Shown here piece by piece: positions 44,814 to 57,341 of a DNA stretch of 64,000 bases. The stretch covers positions 2,108,001-2,172,000 of the forward strand of contig JBLDXI010000029.1 of the NCBI GenBank assembly GCA_047495785.1, given 5' to 3'. Source of the stretch: Lepidodermella squamata (taxonomy: Eukaryota; Gastrotricha). Every line of letters begins with the position of its first letter. Position 1 is the first letter of the stretch. Under the pieces are notes generated by a model. That model was not told the origin of the DNA and did no database searches. It saw nothing but the letters and a program-made list of their open reading frames with translations. The position numbers were made by a program, and so were the translations under genes.

Positions 44814-45724
44814 AAGTCACTTTATTGCCAATGAATAAGAAGAAAAACGATCGAGTTACGGATCTGTAGCAGGTAGTCCAATAGTTCCTTGCGCAGCCGC
44901 TTTGCTAACCAAATATCTCCCGAGATCGCGTTCAGTAAGGACATTTTTACGCGTTGTCGATGTAACCAAAAGAACATCAAAAAAAGCTGAAAGCAGGTTG
45001 GACAGCATTTTATTTTGCTGAAATTTAAACTTGGACGGATGACGGATTGGAAAAACAATGGCTCATGTACCCATTAAATATTCACGTAACTACCTTTTTT
45101 ACAGCGTGGTTTAAAACTAATGGATTGAATTATGGTAATCATCTGATATCTGATGGGCATGAGACCTTCTTGCTATGCCGTAGTTTGAGTTCATCTTCTC
45201 TGCAAGTTTTTGTCATTAAGAAAAACACTATTTTGAATGAAAATGGACTTCATTGAAAAAAACATTCTATTTTGATTGAAACTACCGTCATTTAGGGCAA
45301 AATGAACCTTTGGGGTTAATTGGCCGAAAATTGAGGTTTTCACATTGTTATCGATGGCTCAAAAACTATAAGGGCAAACTTTACAAAAATTTACGTTAAC
45401 TATTATCAACAAGCCTTCTACAAGCCTGCAAATGTTTAGCCAGGTATGTCCTAAACCACAAAATGAGGTCACAGCATGTTGCTATATAAACGTGAGTTTT
45501 CGGAGGTAAAAATGACACCTTTTAATTGATTTAGCTGGAAGCTGGAACCAATAACGAGGTTTCAAATTATTTTTTCCTACGGCCATTTTCGTCGTAGATG
45601 ACAGAAAAAAATCCGCGACCCCTGGCGATGCACAGGTATGGCTAGGCGATTGAGGCCAAATTACCCCACGGAAAAGTCAATTACGGGGGCTAATTGGCCA
45701 CGCTTACCCTTATATTGGGTTTTT

Positions 45725-45913
45725 CATATCGTTAGCGACGTTGAATAAGTAACTCGGATTTAGGCTTGTTTACATCCGTTTCAAGGTCGCACAGGTAAAA
45801 AGTCTTTTGTTTTTTTCCTCTTCATTCAAGTTAAAAAGCTGCCGCTTTTTACTTGTCACCTATCACCTTGAAACAGATGAAAATCCGAGTTATTCAACGT
45901 CGCTAACGATATG
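45725..45913. repeat. imperfect foldback element
   Basis: CATATCGTTAGCGACGTTGA on the left pairs exactly with TCAACGTCGCTAACGATATG on the right. Further in, AACTCGGATTT / AAATCCGAGTT and GTTTCAAGGT / ACCTTGAAAC also pair. The arms are about 70 bp with two small insertions in the left arm. Confidence 0.75.
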
Positions 45914-45933
45914 TTGCGATTTTGAGGTTTGAA

Positions 45934-45996
45934 TGGTCGAGTGGTTGTAATGCACCATCAGAACTTGTGTGATCTGACGAGCGTCGGTTCGACTCC
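45934..45996 (+). other. tRNA-derived SINE head or pseudo-tRNA
   Basis: An A-box-like TGGTCGAGTGG (45934-45944) and a perfect B box GGTTCGACTCC (45986-45996) at tRNA-like spacing. The acceptor and T stems do not pair, so it is not a functional tRNA. Confidence 0.5.
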
Positions 45997-46698
45997 TCAT
46001 GAAGCAGCATTTTTTTGCTACGCATTAAGACACACCTATCAGTAATTTCCGGCCGTTACGGATAGCTCTTGGAAGGATAAACACATTGGTTAACTTTTCG
46101 ACATTTTAATGATTTTAAAAACGTGGGAAATCGCGAAAAAGGAAATTGACAATGACGCATATTTAATTGGAACAGGTAACTCTGATCGAGGTCTACATTT
46201 CGATTCTTATGTTTCGAGCTTGGACGATTTTTTAAGGATAACGAGAACTTTGTTGACCAAAAAACCACCAAAGAAGCCAATGATTGGGTAAAGCCCGAAA
46301 AAGCGTCGACCCATATTGAGTATGAGCCGTCTCGCAAGTCGGCCGTCAGCAGCCGACTTGGTTCTATCGCTAAATGAGACAATTTCTCATGTTTTCGAAT
46401 CGCTTCGACGCTCGGGAATTTTAATGATGCTTCTATTGTAGATTCATGCTGGCTGTGTATCAGAGTATTGGAAACATTAGTTTTTGGTTCTAGAACAGCT
46501 TTTATTCCGCTAATACTCGCAAGAAGGGAGATGGACCTATATTCTCTCTATTTAAACACCTATGTCAGCTCCTACGTATTCATCCAGTTTAGAGAATAAC
46601 CCAATTCTCAAATATTCTAAAATAGAATAATTATATTGTGAATTTTAAAAATAGCTTGCTAGCGCGCGCCCTTGGATGAAGGGGCGTCAGCAACACCA

Positions 46699-46850
46699 GT
46701 GTGACGCCTCACCGCCATTTCATAGCGCACGCGATTCAAGGCTTTAAAAAGGTCGATTTTACTACGTTTCAATCATCAATCGCTCTCGCTTGCAATTTCA
46801 AAGCTTCATCTTCTCTTTAATTCGCTTTTACGTGTTTTCTCGAAAATAAA
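46699..46850 (+). promoter_or_regulatory. proximal promoter/5' UTR of sHSP-like gene 2
   Basis: About 97% identical to the 152 bp before gene 1, including GTGTGACGCCTCACCGCC and the TATA-like TTTAAAAA. Similarity stops abruptly upstream of 46699. Confidence 0.6.
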
Positions 46851-48106
46851 ATGGCCGCCACTTACACCTTTCAACCGACCTACCCGACCGCCGCCCCGGT
46901 CGCCGGCTACGCCAGCCCGGTCAACGTCGAGAGCCTGCTCCGCAACAAGGTCGACATTTACTCGACCCTGAGCAACGAGCGCAGCCTCATCAACAACACC
47001 CTCGTCGCCCCGGCCCCGGCGATGATCAACGCCAGCCCAGTCATGCCGACCCCGTTCGCCCGCGTCCCGACCCCGTACTCGAGCCCGATCGAGCGCCCGG
47101 TTGAGGTCGCCCGCGCCTACGGAGCCGAGACCGGCGCCCAGCTGGCCCACATCGTCGCCGCCCGCATGGCTCCGATGGCCCAGCCGCAGCTCGTCCAGCC
47201 GATCGCCGCCCAGTGGGGTGCTGAGATCTGCGCCGAGATCGCCGTCGAGCTCGCCCTCGCCCCGGTCGATGCTGAGATCACCAGCCGCCGCTGCGTCATC
47301 CGCGCCGCCGAGCAGGGTGCCCGTCTCGGTGCCACCGTCGCCCAGCGCCTCGGCTGCGGCCCGGTCGAGACCGAGCAGGCCGCCCGCATCGGCCAGCAGC
47401 TGTTCGCCGACATCTGCCAGCGCATCGCCGCCCAGGTCTTCGCCCGCCAGTGGACCGGCGCCAACCCGGCCTTGTGGATGACCACCGGTCGCCCCGAGCT
47501 GTTCTCCGCCATCGACAACACCTGGTCCCACCACGACAAGCTGTACAACGTCGCCTTCCGCCCGTCGTCGGAGGTCGAGCTGTACACCCTGTCGAACCCG
47601 ATCCGCGTCATCGACACCGAGGGCAACCGCCAGCTGTGCCTCGTCTTCGCCCTGAAGAGCTACAAGCCGGAGGAGATCACCGTCACCCTGAACAAGGCCG
47701 AGCGCGCCGTCGTCATCGAGGCCGCCCACGAGGCCAAGGACGGCAAGGAGCACCAGATCAGCCGCAAGTACTCCCGCAAGTTCGTCCTGCCCGAGGTAAT
47801 TTGACCCTTCGATCTCTCGAAATGCAATCTTAATTGTTCTCAATTTTGCAGACTCTTGCCAAGATTGACCTGTCGAAGGTTGAGCTCAAGTCGTACCAGA
47901 CCGCCGAGGGCTACCTTGTTGTCGAGTGCGAGCTGCCGAAGATGAGCGTCGAGGAGATTGCCAAGTCGCCGGTCATGTCGCAGCTGCTTCAGCAGACCGC
48001 TTTCGCCGGCATGCTGCCCTCGATGATGGGCGCCAACGGCCGCTTCACCGCCCAGCACAGCCAGCTCATCAACAACACCCGCCCCGTCACCGTCAAGACC
48101 GCCTAA
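46851..48106 (+). CDS. large small-heat-shock (alpha-crystallin) protein with Ala-rich repeat domain, copy 2
   Basis: Two exons: 46851..47795 and 47852..48106; 399 residues. Exon 1 has exactly the same length as in copy 1 (945 nt), with few substitutions (YTFQPTYPTAAPVAG against YSFQPTYPTVAPVSG). The only length change is MMGAN for MN near the C terminus. The intron is 56 nt in both copies but more diverged than the exons. The same four helical repeats (about residues 95-200) and alpha-crystallin domain are present. The extreme C/G-ending codon use and a shared 3' UTR block (TAGGAAATAAGAACATTATT) show a recent duplication or gene conversion limited to about 1.6 kb. Holdase chaperone by family. 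Confidence 0.85.
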
Positions 48107-48723
48107 GCGAACCACGAGACATGAAGAAGCCTGAAATCACTAGCAAGCTGTAGTCGATATTCCAATTTTGAAAATAACTTTATTAGGAAATAAGAACATT
48201 ATTCTGTGATCAAGATGCAGTCAATGCACACTTTCACAATAATAAATTGATTGAGGAATAATTGAATTTCACTTGTTGTCTTTGATCCATGCACTACTAA
48301 GGTCATTCTATCTAAGGGGGAAACCCGTTCAAAAATCCAATCATTTCAGGCGACCGGAACCAAGTGATCACTTCTGAATCGGAAGCAATGGATGGCAATT
48401 TAACCGAATAACAACCCATCGGCTAATAAAACCCATCGGTATTGGAGTAGTTCAAGTTTAAGCAAATGTCATGAATCAAATATCATTCTCCTGGGAAATT
48501 CGCCAGATAATTTTGCACGAACGTTTTATTTTGCAAATAAAGTATCTGTCGATTTGTATGTATGAATATGAAAGAAAATGATCGCCATTTCGAGTTTCCA
48601 ATTTCATTCATAACTTATTTGGTCAATTGCTACGACACGCGATTCGCCAAAAAGTATACAAACATCATACGTTTCCTATCAATTAACTCATTTTTTCATA
48701 GACGTCGTTTATTTCAATTTGAA
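48107..48723. other. intergenic
   Basis: Starts with the 3' UTR of sHSP copy 2 (AATAAA at about 48241). The frame of the next gene is open upstream to about 48562, but that part is AT-rich, lacks family features and is preceded by a splice-acceptor-like TTTTTTCATAG at about 48701, so I treat it as 5' UTR. Confidence 0.4.
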
Positions 48724-50171
48724 ATGGCGAAAGAAGGTTACCAGAAGCAACTCGTCAAGGTTCCACTTTTACTGTTGATCATTGCGTTATCAATGATTGT
48801 AGTTCTTGACCTATCATCAATCCAACTTAAACCGTCGTCATCGAGTCATACTACATCGATACGATCAGCGAATACATCGAAAATTAGCCTTCAAAAATCG
48901 ATATCATCTTCGAAGCGAGATAGAGCTATCAACCTAGCAAGGTCCATTGAAGACAATTACTTGGCAAAAGTTGGGGCAAAGCTCGGCAATCTCAACTCAA
49001 CTCGTTTTGTTACTTCCTTTTGCAAACCGTCAGATTTTCCAAACAATGTTACCTGTTTCGACTTCATGTTGCCTGCGGTAAAATGGGCGAAGAAATGTCG
49101 AGTCCGAGAATATCCACCTTGCTGCGGCCTGGGCGACCGCCTTAGAGGAACAGTTGTTGCCTTCTACCTCGCCATAGCAACTGGAAGAGCATTCACAATT
49201 GAATGGCAAAAGCCGGGCGATATAGGCTCTTACTTCTACACCAACGAGCATTTCTACAAAACGGATTCACGAGCGTTTCGTGAAGCTTACGACCAGCCAG
49301 GGGCCACGAAATGGCTGTCTCATAGAGGCGACCTTCGTCCCCAACCTTACATCCGATTGTTGTCGGGGAGTAATTCATTTGTGAATTTTCGATTTCTCAA
49401 CATGATGTCAAATAGATATATTGGCCTTGACGCTATCCTACGTAACGAAGCTTTCAAATCTAATTTTGATCAATTCGCACCAGGATTGTTGAACAGCATG
49501 GACGACTTGGATATTGCAATCTCCGCGGCTTTAAGATTAATTTTCAGGAGGCCGAAGGCCACATTTCAAAAATTGTTCGAGAACGTTATTTCAGCCACAG
49601 TTGGACATAATTTCTGGGAGAAGTCTTTTAAAATAGGAGTTCAATTGCGGACATACGGTAAGTCGATTATTTCATTCACTGCTAATGGTTACTCTTATCA
49701 GATTTGGATAATATGACCTCTTACAGCAGCGAAATGGTGCAATGTTATGTCACAGAGGTACGGCGAATTCTGGAGACAATGAAACCCGTTGGGGGGCCAA
49801 TCGTGATTTTCATAACCTCGGATATGGAACAGGCATACCAAGACGTGATAAAGCTGTTAGCAGACCTAACGAAAAACCAAAATGTCAAGATGTTTACTAC
49901 CGATGGAAGTCACAACATGACGATAACGCACATCGATCAACTGGTAGTTGCAGATGATGAGACGTCTTGGTTTGCCGCGGCGAAGACTTATCTCGATTGG
50001 TGGATACTGACGAAAATGGACCGGTTGTTGATAAGCCGAAGTGGCTTTGCTGAATCTGCAGCGCGCTTCGCCCTGGTTCCAACGTTACGCCAACTTCCAG
50101 ATGAAGACTGTTCTTTTGAAAATTACGCGAGCAAGCCTTTGACAGGCTATAACTATTTTGATTGGTTGTAA
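48724..50171 (+). CDS. putative type II membrane glycosyltransferase (fucosyltransferase-like)
   Basis: Two exons: 48724..49657 and 49702..50171; 467 residues. A short basic cytoplasmic N terminus (MAKEGYQKQLVK) and one membrane anchor (VPLLLLIIALSMIVVLDL) precede a Ser-rich stem and a lumenal domain. Two features recall GT-B fucosyltransferases of the NodZ/FUT8/O-FUT type: CCGLGDRLRGTVVAFYLA (the G-x-G-D/N-R-L loop), and the C-terminal pair FITSDMEQAYQDVIKLL and WWILTKMDRLLISRSGFAESA, which forms the GDP-sugar pocket in that fold. Golgi location is inferred from topology. The exact family and acceptor are not clear. The ATG is placed so that the anchor follows at once. Confidence 0.6.
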
Positions 50172-50465
50172 CTCCAAACTGAGACCGTCTGAGTTAAAAT
50201 CAATAAATCACAATAATGATTAATGATGATCGAGTAATGACATTATCGTATCCATCTTGTAATAGGGGATGTGAGACGAATTGACAGGTGAGGAATTTCC
50301 AATGATCGTAAAAATAATGAAAAAAGCAAAAAAATAAAAAAACCGATAAATTTAATGGAAATAAAAGGGAAAGATCTTCCATTGATGACAATGATCAATA
50401 CGAAAAATACTAAATAGTGCAAGATCATCACTTATCACTTTGATCCAGTTTTGACTGATTTCTGT

Positions 50466-53400
50466 TCAGCCAATTTCCGTAGTTGCAGATGAAACGATTC
50501 GCAAACTGATGTTAGTCATAAGATGCCCATCGACAGTTCCAGTAATTGTCGAATCCTGACCAGCAAGCGGCCGCATCGTCGTCGACTGGCGGTCCTTGCG
50601 CATTTGAGATTTGAACTCAGCAGCATCTTTCGTCGTTCGAACACGAAACTCGAAAATAGTAACAGCGATAGATATCCATCCCACGGCTAGGCAAACACCG
50701 GACACGGTTAGCATCAAGTTATGGGCGTTGGTTGACTGAACAACAGCGACTAACATTGATCCGGCTAGAAGAGCTGTCATCTCGCAGTATATCACGGTGC
50801 CTGTCATAGAGTAACGCTGAGTTCGTTGTAACTTTTTCACAGCCTATAAAAGAATGAAATAGGTCACAGAGCGAGGCTGGTTGTAACTTACCCGGAAGAC
50901 GTGCTGAACCAGCCCTACTGTTAAGACTCCGACCAAAGCTTGGAGCAGACAAAGCTGGAAAAACGAGAGGATCGCCGATGAATCAGACAAGTTTAGACGG
51001 CAGTAAAACTTCGTCTCCTGGTAAATGAGATCAGCGTCAACATCCGAAGCGTGCTGCCCGGTTACTATTTCAGCGTAATCCACCATAGGCAAGAGGCCAC
51101 CGAGAAGAGGAGCATTTACCGCCATCCATAAAATAACCCAACCAATCTCCTTATAGTGATGTGTTCGTACTAGTTTAAACCGGCCGCTACCTCGAACATA
51201 TATCAATGTCGAGCGAAGTTTAACGTAATTGCCGGCCATAATGGAGCAAAGGCCTGCGAATACCAATGTTCCAAAAGCTTGACATGTTTCAAGGGGCTGA
51301 AAGCTGTTCGATGCCGGTAAAACAAAGCTTTGGATGAAGAGAAAGAGGGTTCCAATCAGTGGAGAACGATTTTGGGCGATCATTTCATTTGCATTCACAC
51401 TTGGGTCAGCATCTTTGGGCATCAGTAAGAACAAAAGTGACTTGGGCGGAAGCATAAGCCCCAGGGTAACAACTATTCCAAGGGAGCAAATCACTGAAAA
51501 GAACGAAAACAAATTGGGGCTATTCTTGTGCCAAGTCAATGTTACCTGCAAGACCGGCATAGATAGACGGCAAAACGAGAGGTGTTACTAGCTTTGAGTA
51601 TGAAAATGAATCAGCAAATGGTTTGCCGGTTTGAGTGAACCATCGTGCATTTTCGGTATGGATTATTGGTGGACTATTTTGAAATGCATCAAAAATTGCC
51701 ACTGTTTTCACCTCGAAAGTACCAGCCACTTGTTGAATCTGCTTGAAAACAATCGGCGCAAAGCTCAGAGTTCCGCGTCGGGTTTCCGGGCTGAATCTAT
51801 ACCATCCCAGTAGCCCTTTCACTGTAGGCATAGAGTATAGCGCCTCATCCATTATCGCCTTAAAAGAAGCTAGGTTCTGGCTGTGAAGCGCAGATCCAAG
51901 CGTCCAATCTTGGAGACGTATATTTTTCCGATTATCTAAAAGGCTAACTGCGAAATCTAACCACGTGCCTATGAAAAGCGTCTGGTCGTAAATGTTTTGA
52001 GAGAACATCTGAGGATAGGTGAGGTCAGATATTCGCCCAGCTAGTCCATCCATATAGCCCTCGTAGGTCAGGCCGGTTGAATCCTTCGAATTTGCATCTA
52101 AATCCGCCAAAACTCCTTCTCCAAGAAAGAAAACATTACGAACCATCTCAGCTAACTCTTCGCAACTGCACGTCAAAGGGTAGTGAATTATGTTGCAATT
52201 GTCGGGGTTCATTTCCGCTTCGTATACATTCGAAATGAAGAAGGCGTAATTTGCCGAGGAAAATCCTTTTCGGAAAAAGCTACACAAAATTTGGCCGACC
52301 GAATCTGCTAGAAATAAAATCACCCTAGCACCGCTCAATTTTATGATTTCCACAGCTTGATCAACCTCGTCCAAGTCTTCCAACTTAAACATCTCTCCGA
52401 CGGCTAGTAACTCCACATTTTTAGCCTCCATCACGGCGAGAAGTCGTTTTAAATGATAAAAATAGGCAGCATGGCTAACTACGGCTATTTTCCTCCATTT
52501 TAAGCGAGTTACCAAATCGACAAATGCCGGGAAAAGACCATTTGTGTTACCCGAGAGAGGGTACGTTGAAGAGTATGTATCGGCATTTACTGCAATGTCA
52601 ATGTTAACTGAGTAGGATAGCATCTAAATTCGAGTTGTCCTGTAGGAAATTGAGACTGAAATCAAGCTTGAATTACCGTTATCAAACCAAGAGGTTTAGC
52701 AGCCAGCGATAGTACTTTTTGTCCCAGTTCCAGGCAAGGCGAAAGCATTATGATAGGTAGCCGTGTATTAGACTCTTCATCATTGGACAGCCGTTGAAAA
52801 ATCGTGGGAAATTCAACTCGGTCGACTCCCTGTGATATCATATTAGCAGTAAAATAAATAGATCATGGGTTGTAGATACTTTTTACCAGTCTTAAAGACA
52901 GGCACACTTCTAGGTCGCCCTTGTTCCGTTCCCGCGCAAATTCCTATGAAGGCTAGAAAGTCAAGCGCATATTTTCCAAAGGTGAATTTTGGAAAATAGC
53001 GTCGGTTTTAATATCAAAATAAACCTCTCTGTCGATTGAACATGGAGTTCTTGTTCGAACAATTTAAAGGGAACATTTTTTACGCGCACAAAAAATTAGC
53101 GGTCGAAATGAGGCGCCATTAGCGTGCGAAAAGTTGAGTTCATGTAAAACACTTCCCCTTTCAATTTCTCGAACGAGAGTCCCATATTCAATCGACGGAG
53201 AATTACAAGAACGTTATTTTGGTGTAAAAACCGAGACTATTTTCGAAAATTCACATTTGAAGATATGCGCGTGACATTCCAACCAATAGGAGTGTGCGCG
53301 AGCGGATGAAACTTGGCGGGAAATGTGCGCTCAAGTATGGAACGGGTTTTGCTTACAATCAGGCTTACCTCATCATCAATCATCTCAAATACGATTTCAT

Positions 53401-53710
53401 ATTTCTCCGTGAAATTCGCTGCCAGCTTGAGCCGATCTAGAGCTAATTGAATGGATCGCGTTGAAGACGAGCCCATTGTGACTATTCCGCCGAATGTGTA
53501 GCACACAGATGCCAATATAGTTAGGACAACTTTGTCATCGGACGCCTTTTCGAAAAAGCTGGACGATGCGACGTACATTGGCATTTCTTCTTCCATGGTT
53601 GAATTCGAAATGTAGAAAGATTCGTTAAGCTTTGGTCGAAATTCTTTCACTGTCATAGCTGTTATTGAACCAATGTTCATCGTAAGATATATCATTGTCA
53701 AAAACGCCAT
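50466..53710 (-). CDS. class C GPCR with ANF-type binding domain (GABA-B-like), divergent copy
   Basis: Five exons: complement(50466..50843, 50892..51493, 51546..52623, 52677..52829, 53369..53710); 850 residues. Exon 1 gives the signal peptide and ends at MIDDE. Exon 2 carries the NPGC-like LPIIMLSPCLELGQ. Exon 3 holds the rest of the bilobed ligand domain up to M1. Exons 4 and 5 hold the remaining helices, with FYCRLNL in the second extracellular loop and a C-terminal tail of about 50 residues. There is no Cys-rich linker, which within class C points to the GABA-B-like group. Intron 1 (539 nt) contains a MITE. It is the most diverged of the four receptors here. Ligand and G-protein are unknown. 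Confidence 0.8.
52965..53270. mobile_element. MITE of family A (copy 3) inside a receptor intron
   Basis: Inverted ends GCGCATAT.TTC pair at 52965 and 53270. Inner blocks GGTGAATTTTGGAAAATAG / CTATTTTCGAAAATTCAC, TCGGTTTTAATATC / GGTGTAAAAACCGA and GTCGATTGAACATGG / CATATTCAATCGAC also pair. It accounts for most of the long first intron of the surrounding gene. Confidence 0.75.
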
Positions 53711-54869
53711 GGTTGTAGAATAGAGAATGAAGGGTGTCTGTCCAGAAGTTTAAACTTAGGAAAGGATGTGCGTCAAAGTATTCATAATATTTAATGATGA
53801 CGTTATTAATTTCTGTTGAGCTCGAATTTCTTTCATGACTTGACGATGATTTCGGCTATGATATCTTTTTCTGTAGTTGGATAAAAGTATACAATGCCAC
53901 AGCTCGTGTTATAATTAAGTGTTTTGATTTCAGTCTGATTCAAACAACTTCTAAACATATGCTGAAAAGTTCGGACATTGCGTATAAGAAATTTTAGCAC
54001 ATAGCAGGATAAAGAAAATATACCTAATTATTCACGCAAGTATTGTACTTTATTTTTCACAAAATCGCAACATAAAAGTATCTCAACGGCGTGAATTTTC
54101 GTAGGCTGAACTTAAAGGAAGCAATTCGCTGCGATGGGTGAGGGGGAGGGACGGAAAATGTTACTGTAACATAAATCTAGAAAATTCCCTATTGATTGAT
54201 GAGTCGACAAACTAGAGCCAGAAGCATAACATTATCAGGACCAAAAGATACGCCCGGGTCGCCTACATAATATTTGAGGCGGTGAAAACCTTCATAAAAC
54301 AGCTCAATATGCACGGTGAAGACGTACCGTATTAGCGCAGGAAAATTTTGCACATAGTAAATTTTACTAATATGGCTTGGTAGGTGACTAATTTTACAAC
54401 GCCGAAGGATAAAAACACTGGGGTTTATGCATAAAATTGCCCGTCTATTGAGCTTTCGAATGGTGCAAATCCCTAGGTGATTAGAGCAATACTTGATTAA
54501 CAGGAAAATACTTCAGGCAAGACAACTCAAATGTCGACTTGAGACCCCACCCCATAGAAATGTGACCCAAAGCTCAGTAAAAGTTAACAACTCAAAATGT
54601 CATTCCGTATGAAATGTGCAGTCAGGATTGCCCGTTCAACTTTATTCATCAATGTTTTCGATTGAAAAAAACCAGGATAATGTCAGCCAAATAACCGAAA
54701 TTTACCAAAGAATCGCCTTTGTACCAAATCGAATCTGAATTATGACTACTTAATTTATAATCCTCACAAAGCATGGCTTTGCCCAAATTACCCTCCCCTA
54801 ACAGTATGTAACGCAATTTTCGATACAATTTTTGATGATAGTATTTTTTGATACTTTGGATAAGATGTT
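53711..54869. other. intergenic in class C receptor cluster
   Basis: About 1.15 kb without a supported gene or clear repeat. It should contain the promoter of the gene ending at 53710 and the 3' UTR of the next one (54869 downward). Confidence 0.4.
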
Positions 54870-57341
54870 CTAAAACTGAAACGAAGCGCGAGCATTGGAC
54901 GTTTTTCTAGGTACGTAGCCAGGCATTTCAGGATTAAATATCATTGAAGAATGACGAGGTGCCACATTTTTAGGTGCATTTTTCGATGTAAACAATCCCA
55001 CAAGACTTATTAAAGCAATGAACAAGCAGCCAAACGACACCACAGCTAACAGAAATCGCCGATTCAGAGTTTGAGATATCAAAATGATTGCTCCTAGAAT
55101 CAATAACTGACAATAAACCGAAGTCGCTGTTCGTTTCTGCTCTCCGTTAAATGAATGATCAGATCGCTAAAAAATGAAAAAATGAAGCTTACAAAATTTG
55201 AATTGTCAAAATAAAACTCACAGATTTATACGCCACCAGTGCTGATTTTAAACAAGCCGTCACTTGTAAGAATCCGAGGATAGATAAAAAAGCAACCGAC
55301 GATGAATTTGCAACATCAGCTTGGCAGTCGAAATAAAAATGCTTCACCACGATATTTCCTCGATCCTCGAAACTGCTGAAATTGCTACGTTTCAATGTCA
55401 CCTCCATGGTAGCTAGGAAGCCAGCGACTAAAGACCCATTGAGTACGATCCAAACGCATCCAACCGCAATTTCGACCAACCAAGTGCTGAATTTATCGAA
55501 TAACCGCATTTTTAGCAGATTCCCATATGTAACCACTGCGAAACCTAAAAGAGCCATAACACCCGCGGCAGTGCAGTGGAGACAGACGTAGCGGGATGAA
55601 TAGGCTGGAATAGCCCACGCCTGAGCGATGAAAATCGAATTTCCTAACAGGATAAAAATATCACCCCGTTGGATGGTCTCATGTTTCACGAGGAAATGAA
55701 CGACGATAATGATTAGGAAAACCATTTCTAGCCCAGAAAGCGACAGCAAAGCGATAAGAACATCTAACTGAATAATATTCTCTTCAATTTCAATGTATAT
55801 AGAAGAATCAACTGGGGGCAGACCGTCGCTTGTCCGCCATTTCAATTTATCGTTAAAAAATCTGAAAGGCCGGCCATTTTTCTCATCTTTCGACTTGAAA
55901 AGCGCGATTAAGCGAAGTTTAACCTGAAGGTTTTCGTCGACATCAAACTGCGTGAAGGTTATTGGCTTGTACCCCATGGAATTGACCGTAGTTGATTTTT
56001 CAAACTGATATTCGCCCTTCAAACCTCTGACTAACGGCATTGAGTACAACGCATTTTCAATTGCTGTCAGATCGATTTTAGTCTCGTTAGAAAGTTGAAG
56101 AATTTGATCAGCTAAAATCGCAGAGAACAGAGCAATGTCGTAGCCATAGGGTGAGTAAACCGGCCATAGAAAACTGTTTTTTGCATCAGTGATCCTTCTC
56201 AACATTTCCAGTTTAAAATCGTCACTCCTAAGCCCAGTTGAGTCACTGATATCATCGAAAAGGTCCATGAATGGTTCATCTCCAAATGTGATAGCACTTC
56301 TCATGATTTCAGCAACCATTTCATGCGTACACCAATGCTTTATGTAATCAGGAATCTGGGCACTGGGATCTGGCCCGGCCCATGACATGAAAAACATGAC
56401 GTATTTAGGCCCATAAAGGCCGAATTTATAGGACCAACATGCGTAGGCTATACCCGCATCTCCGTTGAATAAAATGATCCTTGGATCGCGTTTCGCCATT
56501 TCAGCAAAGTTTTTTTCCATCTCCTCGGCGTCTGACGAGAAATGACTGACCTTTCCGTACCATGAAATTGTGATGTTTCGATATTCCAGCATTGGGATTA
56601 TCAGTGATTCCATAGCTGAGTAGTACTGGATCATGTCTCCGAGAATTGCGACTCGTTTCCAGTTCATAGCTACCATGAACGATACCAGGGCTTCATGTCC
56701 TATCCCGGCTCGATCTCCAAGGGGGAAAAACGAGAAATACCTCTTCCTGTTGTAGTACAACTCCGGGACCATTGGAAGCATCAAAATCTAGGAAATTCCT
56801 ATTTTTTTCCTTGAATTTTTCAAGTTGATTTCAAACTTACACTAGCCACCCCGTAGTAGCCTAATGACTCTCCAACAGCCAACTGGCCCAATGTAGTGCA
56901 ACCAGGGTTCAGAAAGATCGGCAGCCTGTTCTCCGACCTTTCATGTACGAACTTCGGGAGCGATTTTTCAACCATTAGGTCATCGGAGCATTCGTCATCG
57001 ATCAGTTCGAAGGCTAATTCGTAACCAGGTAGGAAGCTGGAGTTTGAATCGAACAATCGATCTAGGGCGATTTCCATCGATTTTGTTAACAAAGGTCCAA
57101 CTGGAAACGATGGGCCGCCGTAGTTGAGTGATGTAAGAATCTTGAGGACTTTCCTCCGTTTTGGATCCGAGCCAAAATTTCGCCGAACTGCGTAGCGAGG
57201 AATTTTGTCGTCAAGGGAAACAGGTTTTACATTGCAATTGTTAGCGATTTGGGTAATTTCACCGCCAGAAGTTTGAGATTGGTCAATAAGGCTTAAGGCA
57301 AAAACCAACACTGAAAAAATTGTTGTTGGCACTGAACACAT
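54870..57341 (-). CDS. class C GPCR with ANF-type binding domain (GABA-B-like)
   Basis: Three exons: complement(54870..55166, 55222..56787, 56841..57341); 787 residues. Signal peptide from MCSVPTTIFSVLVFALSLI. Lobe 1 contains YELAFELIDDECSDDL and LPIFLNPGCTTLGQLAVGES. The end of the ligand domain has WRTSDGLPPVDSS, matching the W..G..P.D of GABA-B receptors. Seven helices follow: M1 DVLIALLSLSGLEMVFLIII, M3 after CLHCTAAG, M6/M7 in the last exon. The tail RHSSMIFNPEMPGY recurs in shortened form in the copy at 60345. Close paralogue of that gene with the same exon plan. The ATG at 57341 is chosen because it leads straight into the signal peptide. Confidence 0.82.

Larger units (their letters stand above)
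44814..46698. other. intergenic with repeats
   Basis: No gene recognised. It contains the duplicated 5' segment of the AChBP-like relic (about 44815-44900), an imperfect foldback (45725-45913) and a tRNA-like SINE head (45934-45996). Short frames at 46056-46382 show no homology I recognise. Confidence 0.45.
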
